The notes below the pieces were generated by a model. It had not been told where the DNA came from, made no database searches, and saw only the letters and a list, made by a program, of their open reading frames with translations. A DNA stretch of 47,601 nt from an uncultured Clostridia bacterium (lineage in GTDB: Bacteria; Bacillota; Clostridia; TANB77; CAG-508). This document shows, in pieces, positions 1-8,900 of the stretch. Where the stretch lies: assembly GCA_904387305.1 (NCBI GenBank), contig CAJFLB010000023.1:1-47601 (forward strand). The letters run 5' to 3'. Numbering within the stretch: position 1 is the first letter of the stretch; each line of letters starts with the position of its first letter. A program made the position numbers and the translations under genes.

Positions 1-2
1 GA

Positions 3-761
3 TATGCAGATGCAGCAGGAAATATTGGAACAACTTTAACCAATAAAGAAATAAACTATGAAGCTTATCCAAGAGTTGTTTATGATAAAACAGCACCAGA
101 AATAGAAGTAACAAAATTAAATGACGATGGATATGTAGAAGTATTAAATGCACCAATAAATGTATCAGATACAAATCCATTTACAGTAGACATATTAGAC
201 AAAGATGGGAAAGTATTAATAGCAGATTCTGAGTCAGGCGGACCAGACCCAGCATATGATAACATGTGTTATAGTAGTTTCGGAATAGGATGGCTAGGAG
301 AAGGAACATTTACAGTAAGAGCAACAGATCTTGCAGGAAATGTAGTAGAAAAAACATTTACAGTAGATGTAACAGATTCTGAAGAAAATACAACAGAAGA
401 AACAACAACTGAAACAGCAACGACTTCTTTAGAAGGAACAGTAACAACTTCAAACAATACAGTAACACTAAAAACAAATAAACCAGTAGAAAAAGTTGAA
501 GGATGGACTAAAGTAGATGATACAACACTTACTAAAACTTATTCAGAAAGTGGAAATTATTCAGTAGATATTGAAGATGAAATAGGAAATGAAGCAACTA
601 TTAAGTTTTCAGTAGATGCTGACAAAGAAGTAGAAACTGAACAAGAAGCTGAAACAGAATCTACAACAAATACAGAAAATACTGTAAAAACAGAATCTAC
701 AACAAATACAGAAAGTACTGTAGAAACAGAATCTACAACAAATGCTAATGTAGTAGAATAA
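3..761 (+). CDS. C-terminal part of an Ig-like repeat surface protein (5' end outside window)
   Basis: The reading frame is open from the first complete codon at position 3, so this is the tail of a longer gene that starts upstream of the window. The visible residues form beta-rich Ig-like modules; one ends with GEGTFTVRATDLAGNVVEKTF, a pattern typical of bacterial Ig-like or cadherin-like domains of secreted surface proteins. The last 35 residues are a Thr/Ser/Glu-rich tail made of about three 12-residue repeats (TESTTNTENTVK-like), encoded by 36-bp DNA repeats. There is no LPXTG motif or C-terminal membrane anchor, so cell attachment, if any, must come from the missing N-terminal part. Secretion and surface location are inferred from the domain type. 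Exact family not identified. Confidence 0.8.
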   Translation, partial: YADAAGNIGTTLTNKEINYEAYPRVVYDKTAPEIEVTKLNDDGYVEVLNAPINVSDTNPFTVDILDKDGKVLIADSESGGPDPAYDNMCYSSFGIGWLGEGTFTVRATDLAGNVVEKTFTVDVTDSEENTTEETTTETATTSLEGTVTTSNNTVTLKTNKPVEKVEGWTKVDDTTLTKTYSESGNYSVDIEDEIGNEATIKFSVDADKEVETEQEAETESTTNTENTVKTESTTNTESTVETESTTNANVVE

Positions 762-830
762 GCTAACGAATTTATAGTAATTATGTTTCTTAGAAACAAT
801 CTACTATTAAATATACTATAAAAAGTAAAA

Positions 831-863
831 AAGAAAGGTAGAACTTGTTTCTACCTTTTCTTT
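831..863 (+). terminator. Rho-independent terminator after the surface protein gene
   Basis: A 10-bp stem (AAAGGTAGAA at 834-843 with TTCTACCTTT at 849-858) is followed by a T-rich tail. It lies just before the Shine-Dalgarno site of the next gene. Confidence 0.75.
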
Positions 864-881
864 TACACAAGGAGGAAAAAA

Positions 882-1454
882 TTGGCAAAAAGAAGTAAAA
901 ATAAAAAAAAAGGAAAACTGGGATATACTATACTTTTTATAATAATAGTAATAATAGCAATTGTGTGTATAGGAATCAATAAAAATTGGTTTGGCAATCA
1001 TAAAGAACATAATAACGAACCAGAAAGTTTACCTCAAGAAATAATCAGTAAATTACAACAAAATAGCACATTAAACAGTAACTTATTAAATCCAGAAGAA
1101 CTAAACAATGAGATTTTTTCAAAATTAGGAAATATATCTCAAGATGAGGTGTATGCAACTAGAATACATTATAAATTAAAAAGTTTAGATAATGGAACTA
1201 TTGATCTTTATTATGAAATTAATAATTCTAAATTATTAAAAATAAATATAAACATACTTGAAAAGAAAATAGAAAGTGTTGAAGAATATAAAGATGATGC
1301 TTTATTAGAAAGAGAAAAAATTGTTAATAATTTAAGCGAAAATGTACAAGATGATTTTGAAAGTAAAAAAGATAAATTAGATTCAGAAAATAAGAGTGTT
1401 AATGTTATTATTACAAATACAGAAATTGTAATAAATACTAGTTTTGATAGTTAA
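882..1454 (+). CDS. Single-pass membrane-anchored protein, unknown function
   Basis: The start is TTG at 882, chosen because a GGAGG site at 871-875 sits 6 bases upstream. The 190-residue product has a very basic N-terminus (KRSKNKKKGK), one hydrophobic membrane segment at about residues 14-32, and a hydrophilic, Asn/Glu/Lys-rich extracellular part. That topology suggests a positively charged cytoplasmic end and an outside domain of about 155 residues. I do not recognise the family and assign no function. It stands alone between a terminator and the next gene with its own short spacer. Confidence 0.7.
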   Translation: MAKRSKNKKKGKLGYTILFIIIVIIAIVCIGINKNWFGNHKEHNNEPESLPQEIISKLQQNSTLNSNLLNPEELNNEIFSKLGNISQDEVYATRIHYKLKSLDNGTIDLYYEINNSKLLKININILEKKIESVEEYKDDALLEREKIVNNLSENVQDDFESKKDKLDSENKSVNVIITNTEIVINTSFDS

Positions 1455-1530
1455 AAAATGATAAAAAGCTTGATTATAAAAATAAAGTATAATATACTAT
1501 AAAAAAATAATATATTAAATGGAGGAAGAT

Positions 1531-2562
1531 GTGAAAATACAAAAGGAACTAACGAAGTTAGGAATTGTAAAATTAGAAGAATTAAAGCCAGAAATGGTTA
1601 ATTATATTGCACATTCTGTTGCAAATAAAATAACAACTACATTTTTAACGTTACAAATGCAATATAATGAAATACTAGCTAAAATGTTAAATTGTAAAAT
1701 GTATTATGCTAAAATTCCTTCAAATATAGCTAAAGTAAATTATATATATGAAGATAATAGTATATATATTGATGAAAGCATGAATATATTAGAATTAGAT
1801 GAGCAATTCTACCATGAAGTGATACATTGTTTACAAGTTGTAAGAAAAAATAATGGAAAAATAAAAAAAGTAGGATTATGCAATTTTGGAGATTTTGCAA
1901 TAAATGGTCTTGGAATAAATGAAGCAATTGTGCAATACATGGCTTCTAAAATCATGGAAAACGAGAAAGCCAAGGTTAACATTTATGGCATAAAATTACA
2001 AACGATTAGTCCAAATTATTTTCCTTTATTAACAAATCTAATGGAACAAATTATATATTATATAGGTGAAAATGTCATTGTACAAGCCGCTATTAATGTA
2101 AACGAAAATTTTGAAGATATATTTTATAATACATTTGAAGAAAAAACAAATCAAATTATAAAAAACTTTGATAAAATATTAGAAATGAGAAATAAATTAT
2201 CGACAGAAAGTAATGAACAAACAAAAATAGAACTTGAGAAAAAGATATATAACATATATATTGAAACTCAAGAATTCATGTTAAACAAATATTACGAACA
2301 AGTAATACCAAGACTGACGACAGAAAAAGAAGTAGATTCTTATATAGAAAAATTGTCAAATAATAAAGTATATTTGGGAATGGAAGAAAAAGAAGAATTT
2401 GCAAAAACTAATTTCTATGAAAGAACTAAAGAAATGATTATACAAAAATTGGATAAACAACTTATTAAAATTAATAAGCAGAAGCAAAAAAAAGCATTAC
2501 TTGTATATAACAATAAATTAAAAAAATTTTTAGAGAAAACAATCTCCTACCTTTGGAATTAA
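1531..2562 (+). CDS. Predicted HExxH metallopeptidase-like protein, unknown family
   Basis: The start is taken as GTG at 1531 because the GGAGG at 1521-1525 lies 5 bases before it; an in-frame ATG at 1519 overlaps the ribosome site itself and is less likely. The 343-residue protein has no signal peptide or membrane segment. Residues 95-99 read HEVIH, a zinc-metallopeptidase HExxH motif, and a GINEAIVQY segment places Glu131 35 residues after Glu96, which resembles the third zinc ligand of gluzincin-type enzymes. The C-terminal half is helical and Lys/Glu-rich. Peptidase activity is an inference from these motifs; substrate unknown. It could be an inactive or structural relative. Confidence 0.7.
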   Translation: MKIQKELTKLGIVKLEELKPEMVNYIAHSVANKITTTFLTLQMQYNEILAKMLNCKMYYAKIPSNIAKVNYIYEDNSIYIDESMNILELDEQFYHEVIHCLQVVRKNNGKIKKVGLCNFGDFAINGLGINEAIVQYMASKIMENEKAKVNIYGIKLQTISPNYFPLLTNLMEQIIYYIGENVIVQAAINVNENFEDIFYNTFEEKTNQIIKNFDKILEMRNKLSTESNEQTKIELEKKIYNIYIETQEFMLNKYYEQVIPRLTTEKEVDSYIEKLSNNKVYLGMEEKEEFAKTNFYERTKEMIIQKLDKQLIKINKQKQKKALLVYNNKLKKFLEKTISYLWN

Positions 2563-2574
2563 AGGTAAGAGATT
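2541..2574. terminator. Stem-loop between convergent genes, probably bidirectional terminator
   Basis: AATCTCCTACCTTT at 2541-2554 can pair with AAAGGTAAGAGATT at 2561-2574, with one mismatch. It overlaps the 3' ends of the two convergent genes. Read on the minus strand the stem is followed by a short T-rich stretch, so it could terminate both transcripts. Confidence 0.5.
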
Positions 2575-2966
2575 TATAAAAATAAACGTAAAAAATTTAA
2601 AACAATAGTAAAAATAGTTATTTTACAGGTAATACGAACAGTCGTAAAAACAGTATTTTTAAAAATAGATATATTATAATTTTTACGAACAGTCAAAGCT
2701 AAACAGTTGGTTTCAACTGTTTCTTTTTTTTCAGAAACTTCTTCATCTTCGTTGTTAATAATTGGTTCTTCTAAAAATTGTGAAGAATTTTCAGAAGTTT
2801 CCTGATTCTCTTCACAAGTAGTATTTATATCATTAAATGTATTATTTTCTTCATTAATACTATTTTCATCTGAAGTTTTACTTTCTATATCTTCGATATT
2901 TTCTAGGACAAGATCTTCTGGTGTAATTACAGTATCCAGTAAAACATCTTCCTTATGGATTATCAT
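2574..2966 (-). CDS. Small acidic protein with a hydrophobic/basic C-terminus, unknown function
   Basis: ATG at 2966 is preferred over an upstream GTG at 2972 because a GAGG ribosome site lies 5 bases before it and overlaps the GTG. The product is 130 residues. Residues 5-80 are strongly acidic (Glu/Asp/Asn/Ser-rich, low complexity). The last 45 residues are basic and hydrophobic and could form an amphipathic helix or membrane-associated tail. A good sigma-A promoter lies upstream on the same strand, which argues that this is a real gene and not a shadow. No family is recognised. Low-complexity composition lowers confidence, although ribosome site, promoter and convergent terminator agree. 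Confidence 0.6.
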   Translation of the reverse strand: MIIHKEDVLLDTVITPEDLVLENIEDIESKTSDENSINEENNTFNDINTTCEENQETSENSSQFLEEPIINNEDEEVSEKKETVETNCLALTVRKNYNISIFKNTVFTTVRITCKITIFTIVLNFLRLFL

Positions 2967-3018
2967 AAGCACCTCTCATTCTGATAATAAATTATCAAAT
3001 CTTTTGTCTATTAATTAC

Positions 3019-3047
3019 AGTATACCATTAAAAAAATCGAATGTAAA
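3019..3047 (-). promoter_or_regulatory. Sigma-A-type promoter for the minus-strand acidic protein
   Basis: On the minus strand the sequence reads TTTACA (3047-3042), a 17-base spacer, then TATACT (3024-3019). It lies about 55 bases upstream of the ATG at 2966. Confidence 0.7.
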
Positions 3048-3118
3048 TAAAAAATATAAAAATATGTTGAAAAATAAATAAAAATGAGAAAAGCGGATAG
3101 TGAATACGAAAAAAAATA

Positions 3119-3147
3119 TTGACAAAAAAAGATTACAGATGTAAACT
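3119..3147 (+). promoter_or_regulatory. Sigma-A-type promoter of the blaI operon
   Basis: TTGACA at 3119-3124, 17-base spacer, TAAACT at 3142-3147. The -10 box lies at the edge of a BlaI-type operator, so repressor binding would block RNA polymerase directly. Confidence 0.75.
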
Positions 3148-3167
3148 GTAAGTGTTTACATTTGTAA
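3133..3167 (+). promoter_or_regulatory. Two BlaI/MecI-type operator dyads
   Basis: TTACAGATGTAA (3133-3144) and TTACATTTGTAA (3156-3167) both fit the TACA-NN-TGTA dyad bound by BlaI, MecI and CopY repressors. Their centres are 23 bp apart, about two helical turns, as expected for cooperative binding of two dimers. The two dyads are also inverted copies of each other over 17 bases, followed by a T-run, so the transcript could fold into a terminator-like hairpin. The repressor gene follows 110 bases downstream, which supports autoregulation. Confidence 0.75.
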
Positions 3168-3279
3168 TCTTTTTTTGCTTAAATGATAAATATGGCTTTT
3201 TCTTTTAATGAAAAGGCTTTATCATAAAGAGTACAGTAGTGAATATAAAAAATTTAATAAAATCTTAAAGGAGGAAACA

Positions 3280-3654
3280 ATGAAAAATACAGAAAAAATT
3301 ACAGATGCAGAGTTAGAAATTATGAAAGTATTGTGGAAAAAGAAAAGTCTTACCTTAAATGAACTGGTTGAAGAATTAAGTAAAGAAGAACCAAAGAATA
3401 AAAGTACAATCAAAACATTATTATATAGATTAATTGATAAAAACATCGTGAAATCTGTTGAGAAAAATAAAAAGGAAAATGAATATAAACCATTAATTTC
3501 AGAAAAGAAATATTTAAAAAGTGCAAATGAAACTTTTCTAGACAAAGTATATGATGGAAATGTCAATAATATGTTATTAAACTTTGTGGAAGATAAAAAA
3601 ATAACCAAAGAAGAAATAGAAAAACTATTAAACATTATAGATGAAAGGGAATAA
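3280..3654 (+). CDS. blaI: BlaI/MecI/CopY family transcriptional repressor
   Basis: The start is ATG at 3280, with AAAGGAGG at 3268-3275 just upstream; longer in-frame starts lack a ribosome site. The 124-residue product begins with a winged-helix domain of the BlaI type (ITDAELEIMKVLWKKKSLTL, then STIKTLLYRLIDKNIV) and ends with a helical dimerisation region. The family represses bla/mec operons and is inactivated by cleavage when the partner BlaR1 membrane protease senses beta-lactam. The blaR1-like gene follows after 6 bases and two matching operator dyads lie in the promoter, so regulation by its own product is likely. The inducer is inferred, not shown. Confidence 0.9.
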   Translation: MKNTEKITDAELEIMKVLWKKKSLTLNELVEELSKEEPKNKSTIKTLLYRLIDKNIVKSVEKNKKENEYKPLISEKKYLKSANETFLDKVYDGNVNNMLLNFVEDKKITKEEIEKLLNIIDERE

Positions 3655-3660
3655 AGGAAT

Positions 3661-5232
3661 ATGATAGAAACATTATTTAGATATGTCAATATTGTTATTG
3701 ATAGAATCCAAATCAGAGAAGCATTTTATATGATTTTATATATGTCCATATTTGCTGTTATTGTTGGATTTGCCATATATTTAATTCAAGAAATATTTGA
3801 TAAAAAAATTTCGCCAAAATGGAAAGTCATCATGTGGGGAGTATTCATTATTTCTTTAATTGTGCCATTGAATATCAATGGAGTATATGAAAGTAATAAC
3901 ATGTTTATGAAACTATTAAATCCAATACAAGAAATTTCTTTTAAGCAAGAGGTAGATGAAAGACAAGCAGAATATAATACATACATTCAAAGACAAGATA
4001 CTACATTTGAAGAATATAAAGTAGTAAGAGGAAATCTTTATACAGCTTATGCCAAATACATTATATTTGATATCGTGATTCCTTGTCTTTGGGTAGGGGT
4101 TATTGGAATTTTATTATTAAGATATTTATGGTTAAGAAGAAAGATAAATCGATTAAGCGTAAGTGATTTATTGACGAATAAAAGGATTTTAGAAATTTTT
4201 GAAGAGACTAAAAAAGAGTTAAATATAAAAAAGGATATTGTATTAATTAACAAAAAAGGGATTTTATCACCTGCCATATATGGAATAACAAATACAAAAA
4301 TATTTTTAGATGAAGATAATGTAAAAGAAAAAACAGATAAGGAAATCCAATATATATTGATGCATGAATTATCTCATTATCAAGGAAAAGATTTAATCTT
4401 AAATTTTGTATTAAATCTATTAAAAACAATCTATTGGTTTAATCCATTTTTATATGTTTTGTTTAAAAGAATGAGACAAGATATGGAATTAAAGGCAGAT
4501 GCCAATGTATTAAAACATTTGAAACCAGAAGAAAACAAAGAATATGCAATGACAATTATTAATGCCTTAAGAGACAGATTATATAAAAGTTATAAACAAG
4601 AAGTATTAAATTTAGCAGGAGTAGAGAGTGATACAGAAAGAAGAATTTATATGATAAAATTCTTCCCCAAATTTAAAGCAAAACCAATTCGAATTACCAT
4701 GATATCACTAACACTCATTGTCATAATTGGAGGAATCTTTTTTATAGGTAATATTGCAAAAGTAGAAGAAAACTATTTTGCATATGATTATGAAGATATG
4801 ATTCCATATAAAATACAATATGTAGGAGATTTTAACAGTGTTAAAAATCTTGTCCAAAAACTCAGTTTAGGAAATTATGCACAATCTATTTTTACAAGAA
4901 ACGAAGAAGAAAATCCAGAACAATATTATTTAGAAATTCATTATTATACCAATTACATAGTAGAAGAAAAGAATAGAGAATATGAAATATTTAAAGAATT
5001 GCCTTTAGAAAAGAAAGAAGAATTATTTAAGAAAAATGCAGTCACATTATTAAGTTTAATTGACAATTTACATGCTGTAGAAGTGATTGCTCATCAAAGT
5101 GATTATGATTCAGATGTTGTTTATGAAAAAATATATGAAAGAGAAGAATTGGAAAAAGAATATGGAGTAGATCTAAGAACGTATACATATAATCCAGATA
5201 ATTTTCCATTTGAAGAAGATTTAGTATCATAA
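3661..5232 (+). CDS. blaR1: BlaR1/MecR1-type M56 membrane metalloprotease with DUF4825-like C-terminal domain
   Basis: ATG at 3661 follows a weak AAAGGAA site, 6 bases after blaI. The 523-residue protein has N-terminal membrane helices at about residues 20-43 and 57-71, another at about 135-153, and one near residues 345-365. The M56 protease motif HELSH is at 235-239 (Glu236 catalytic), followed by NPFLYVLFKRMRQDMELKAD, typical of BlaR1. Classical BlaR1 ends in an extracellular penicillin-binding domain with an STYK-type motif; that domain is absent. Instead residues 375-523 look like a DUF4825 domain (YVGDFNSVKNLVQKL). It should cleave BlaI in response to some envelope signal, but how it senses the signal is unclear. 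Confidence 0.88.
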   Translation: MIETLFRYVNIVIDRIQIREAFYMILYMSIFAVIVGFAIYLIQEIFDKKISPKWKVIMWGVFIISLIVPLNINGVYESNNMFMKLLNPIQEISFKQEVDERQAEYNTYIQRQDTTFEEYKVVRGNLYTAYAKYIIFDIVIPCLWVGVIGILLLRYLWLRRKINRLSVSDLLTNKRILEIFEETKKELNIKKDIVLINKKGILSPAIYGITNTKIFLDEDNVKEKTDKEIQYILMHELSHYQGKDLILNFVLNLLKTIYWFNPFLYVLFKRMRQDMELKADANVLKHLKPEENKEYAMTIINALRDRLYKSYKQEVLNLAGVESDTERRIYMIKFFPKFKAKPIRITMISLTLIVIIGGIFFIGNIAKVEENYFAYDYEDMIPYKIQYVGDFNSVKNLVQKLSLGNYAQSIFTRNEEENPEQYYLEIHYYTNYIVEEKNREYEIFKELPLEKKEELFKKNAVTLLSLIDNLHAVEVIAHQSDYDSDVVYEKIYEREELEKEYGVDLRTYTYNPDNFPFEEDLVS

Positions 5233-5341
5233 TAGCAAAAAAACTAGAGTTATTAGATGAAAAGTAGATAAAAGTTTAAAAGAAAAATAAAATATAATGA
5301 ATTAGAAAGGCATATAATATTTTATTATATGAAAGAAAAAA

Positions 5342-6493
5342 ATGAAGTTAAAAAAAAGATATATAATCATACCACTGGTTGTCATCTTCATAATAATATT
5401 AGGAATTGGTATACTCATAAAATTAGATAGAGATTATCAAAAAAAAGTGATTGACCAAGAAGAAGCAGAATATGGAAATGAATATCTAAAATTAGAGGAA
5501 AGTTTAAGTTATTATACAGGCAATCCAGACAGAATTATATATAAACCGAAAATGAAAGATTATTTCTATGTTATCGATAAAAATGACGAGGATTATGCAC
5601 ATTTGTTAGAAGTAGCAGAAGATAGGATGAGTTATAGTTTGATAACACCTCTAACAGATGATTTCAATGTAGATTCTATGGATAGAATCATGTCATCAGG
5701 CAAGAACTATATTATTTTAGACTATGATAAAGAAAAATATGCCAATATAGGTGTAGAAGATGGAACGATTCCTAGACCTGTTGTATATAAATTGTTAGAT
5801 GATAACAGATGTGCAAGACTATTTAAATATGTAACACAATTTAAGAAAAGATATACCGTGGAAGAATTAGAAGAAATATTAGGGAAAAAGGGATTTTCTA
5901 TAAATGATGCCATAGAAGATCCACAAGTACAAGAGGATATAGATGATGGATATACAATGATTTATACAATTGATGATTTTAGAAGAATTGCTAATAATCC
6001 ATCAGGAAAATATAAATTAGTGAATGACTTAGATTTAGAAGGAGACACAATACTATATACAACCACTGGTTTTACAGGGGAATTAGATGGGAATGGTCAT
6101 ACCATTAAAAATATCACTAAAAATCTAGCAAATGATGAAACTGAAAGAATTGCCATGTTCTATACAAATGAAGGAACTATAAAAAATCTAAATATTGAAA
6201 ATATCAATATAATATCAGATAAAGATACCAGTTATGCAGAAGGTATTATTGCACAAGTTAATAAAGGAATCATTGAAAATTGTACCATTAGTGGAAATGT
6301 GACAATTACTTCTGAAACAGATAATAATTCTATAGGAGGCATTGTTGTCAATACAAATAAAACAACTTATCAAGGTATTTTAGCTGGTGCTAAATCTTCA
6401 AAAGCAACAATTGATCCAAGTACAGGATATGGTCACAATTATGATTTTGAAACATATTATGAAGAACATGCAATGGAAACATTAAATGATTAA
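5342..6493 (+). CDS. Membrane-anchored protein with GLUG-like/beta-helix C-terminal repeats
   Basis: The 383-residue protein starts with a short basic segment and a single hydrophobic helix (about residues 7-27) that would anchor it outside the membrane. Residues 28-200 are of unknown type. From about 205 the sequence becomes repetitive and beta-rich, including FTGELDGNGHTIKNITKN, which matches the GLUG-type repeat found in secreted Firmicutes proteins. The ribosome site is poor and it is separated from blaR1 by 109 bases, so translation or promoter use is uncertain. Its position between blaR1 and a MecA-like PBP suggests, but does not prove, a cell-wall role. Confidence 0.7.
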   Translation: MKLKKRYIIIPLVVIFIIILGIGILIKLDRDYQKKVIDQEEAEYGNEYLKLEESLSYYTGNPDRIIYKPKMKDYFYVIDKNDEDYAHLLEVAEDRMSYSLITPLTDDFNVDSMDRIMSSGKNYIILDYDKEKYANIGVEDGTIPRPVVYKLLDDNRCARLFKYVTQFKKRYTVEELEEILGKKGFSINDAIEDPQVQEDIDDGYTMIYTIDDFRRIANNPSGKYKLVNDLDLEGDTILYTTTGFTGELDGNGHTIKNITKNLANDETERIAMFYTNEGTIKNLNIENINIISDKDTSYAEGIIAQVNKGIIENCTISGNVTITSETDNNSIGGIVVNTNKTTYQGILAGAKSSKATIDPSTGYGHNYDFETYYEEHAMETLND

Positions 6494-6621
6494 ACAAAGA
6501 ATTGCAGTTCAGTTATAATTATATTGTTAATATTTTTTACATCTTGCGTGTTAAAACCAACAAAAAGAAGAAAAGAGAATAAAAATATATAAAACTAAAA
6601 AAATTACTGTAAAAAAGTGAA

Positions 6622-6635
6622 AGAAGTGATATAAT
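6622..6635 (+). promoter_or_regulatory. Extended -10 promoter upstream of the PBP gene
   Basis: TGATATAAT (6627-6635) is a perfect extended -10 box; no good -35 is present at 17 bases (CTGTAA at best). The 5' leader downstream can form a weak stem (GAAATGGGA with TCCTATTTC). No TACA-NN-TGTA operator is seen between 6494 and 6713. Confidence 0.5.
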
Positions 6636-6713
6636 AATGTCGAAATGGGAAGAAGACTTCTACTTTTAACAATCCTATTTCAATAAAAAGATATCCTAAG
6701 GGGAGGAATCGAT

Positions 6714-8732
6714 ATGAAAAATAAAAAAGTAATTATTGGAATCATCATTGCAGTCATACTAATTATAGCAATTGTAGTAGGAATCATCATAATGAACATG
6801 CCGAAAGAAAAACCAGAAGAGGTTTTAAATTCATATGTTTCAGCTATTAATGACAAAAAATATGACGAGATGTATACATATTTAAGTAGTTCATCTAAAG
6901 AAAGTATTAGCCAAGAAGATTTTGTAACAAGAAATGAAAATATTTATGAAGGAATTGACAGTAGTAACATTAAAATTACAGTAAAAGAAGTAACCAATGA
7001 AAATGACAAGAAAAAAGTGTCATATAGTGAAGAGATGGTAACTTCAGCAGGAAATATTAGTTTTGATAATGAAGCATATTTTGTAAAAGAAGATAAAACA
7101 TATAAACTAGAATGGTCTTCAAGTCTAATTTTCCCCGAGTTACAAAGAGATTATAAAGTAAGAGTAGAAACCTTAAGTGGAAAAAGAGGAAGTATCTTAG
7201 ATAGAAATGGAAATCCACTTGCCTATGATGGAACGATTTCTCAAGTGGGAATTGTACCAGGAAAATTAGGAGATAATCGAGAAGAAAGTATTAGCAAAAT
7301 ATCAGAATTAACAGGTGTATCAGTCGAAACCATTAACAATTATCTATCAGCATCTTATGTAAAAGATGATACATTTGTACCAATTAGAAAAGTGGCAAAA
7401 GATGATACAGAGCTAAAAGAACAATTATTACAAATTCCAGGAATTATGATAAATGATGCGAAAGGAAGAGTTTATCCATTAGGAGAAGATGCAGGACATT
7501 TAATCGGATATGTGCAGGCAATTAATGCAGAAGAATTAGAAAAATACGCAGATAAAGGATATAGTTCTACAAGCTTAATCGGAAAATCTGGATTAGAAGC
7601 AGCTTATGAAGATAGATTAAGAGGAACAGATGGTGTTAGAATCTATATAGAAGATGTAGATGGAAATGAAATAAAAACATTGGCAGAGCAAAAACAAAAA
7701 GATGGAGAAGATATTACTATTACAATTGATAGTGAGATGCAAACAAAATTATATAGTCAACTACAAAATGACAAAGGAATATTTGTTGTGATGCAACCTG
7801 CAACAGGAGAATTACTAGCTTTGGTTAGCACACCAACATTTGATTCAAATGACTTTACTTTAGGAATGACAACAGATCAATGGAATGCATTAAATAATGA
7901 TGAAGAAAAACCTTTATACAATAGATTTATCCAAAAGTATTGCCCAGGTTCAACCTTTAAAGCAATTACAGGTGCGATTGGATTAACAACAGGAAGTATT
8001 ACAGCAGATGAAGACTTTGGTTATACAGGAACGAGTTGGCAAAAAGATTCTTCTTGGGGAGATTATAGAGTAACCACATTAACAGGATATAGCGGACCAA
8101 AGAATTTATTAAATGGATTAATGTATTCAGATAATATCTATTTTGCACAAACAGCCTTAAGAATGGGAACAAGTAAATTTACAGAAAGCTTAGACAAAAT
8201 TGGATTTAATCAGCAATTAGAATTCCCATTATCACTTGCAACATCACAATATGCAAATGAAGATGGAATCAATTCAGAAGGAAAATTGGCAGATACTGGA
8301 TTTGGTCAAGGAAACTTATTAATCAACCCAATTCACATGGCATCTATTTATTCAGGTTTCTATAACAATGGAGATATGGTAAAACCATACATTGAATACA
8401 AAGAAGATAAAACACCAGAGATTTTAATAGAAGATGCTTTCTCAGAAGAGGCAGCAAATACGATAAAAGAAGATTTAATTCAAGTAGTTGAACGTGGCTC
8501 AGCAAATGATATGAAAGTTAATGGTGTAACTATTGCAGGAAAGACAGGAACAGCAGAATTAAAAACAGATAAAGAAGATAATGAAAGTGGAACATTAGGA
8601 TGGTTTGATTGTTTTACAACAGACCAAGGAGAGAATGACATATTAGTCATTAGTATGGTAGAAAATATTCAAGATAACACTGAAGGAGGAAGTCATTATT
8701 TAATCAAAATGATTAGAACTTTATTTGAATAA
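6714..8732 (+). CDS. MecA/PBP5-type class B penicillin-binding transpeptidase
   Basis: ATG at 6714 follows a strong GGGGAGGA site. The product has 672 residues, close to S. aureus PBP2a and enterococcal PBP5. It has an N-terminal signal-anchor (residues 6-28), an NTF2-like MecA_N domain (about 33-145), a PBP dimerisation domain and a C-terminal transpeptidase domain. Catalytic motifs are in the right order and spacing: STFK at 413-416 (Ser413 nucleophile), SDN at 472-474 and KTGT at 610-613. It cross-links peptidoglycan on the outer face of the membrane. Members of this group often have low beta-lactam affinity. Being just downstream of blaI-blaR1 it resembles an ancestral mec-like locus. Actual affinity and inducibility are inferred. 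Confidence 0.9.
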   Translation: MKNKKVIIGIIIAVILIIAIVVGIIIMNMPKEKPEEVLNSYVSAINDKKYDEMYTYLSSSSKESISQEDFVTRNENIYEGIDSSNIKITVKEVTNENDKKKVSYSEEMVTSAGNISFDNEAYFVKEDKTYKLEWSSSLIFPELQRDYKVRVETLSGKRGSILDRNGNPLAYDGTISQVGIVPGKLGDNREESISKISELTGVSVETINNYLSASYVKDDTFVPIRKVAKDDTELKEQLLQIPGIMINDAKGRVYPLGEDAGHLIGYVQAINAEELEKYADKGYSSTSLIGKSGLEAAYEDRLRGTDGVRIYIEDVDGNEIKTLAEQKQKDGEDITITIDSEMQTKLYSQLQNDKGIFVVMQPATGELLALVSTPTFDSNDFTLGMTTDQWNALNNDEEKPLYNRFIQKYCPGSTFKAITGAIGLTTGSITADEDFGYTGTSWQKDSSWGDYRVTTLTGYSGPKNLLNGLMYSDNIYFAQTALRMGTSKFTESLDKIGFNQQLEFPLSLATSQYANEDGINSEGKLADTGFGQGNLLINPIHMASIYSGFYNNGDMVKPYIEYKEDKTPEILIEDAFSEEAANTIKEDLIQVVERGSANDMKVNGVTIAGKTGTAELKTDKEDNESGTLGWFDCFTTDQGENDILVISMVENIQDNTEGGSHYLIKMIRTLFE

Positions 8733-8854
8733 GGATAGTTACATAAAAACGAAATTTTATATAATTAAAATAAGCAGTATAGAAAATAAAATGCAGTAAT
8801 AGCAAAGGCTTCCTCCTACAAACAATTTAATAATTTATAAATTTTCACATATTT

Positions 8855-8900
8855 AAAAGATGAATTGTAAAAAATATAAATACAATTTCATCTTTTTTGA
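8855..8900 (+). terminator. Rho-independent terminator downstream of the PBP gene
   Basis: AAAAGATGAATTGTA (8855-8869) can pair with TACAATTTCATCTTTT (8881-8896) with one bulge, followed by T residues. It lies 120 bases after the PBP stop codon. Confidence 0.6.

Noticed and set aside
6494..6713. BlaI operator before the MecA-like PBP gene
   Set aside because: Only TTACTGTAA (6604-6612) is present; it does not fit TACA-NN-TGTA, so no operator was called.
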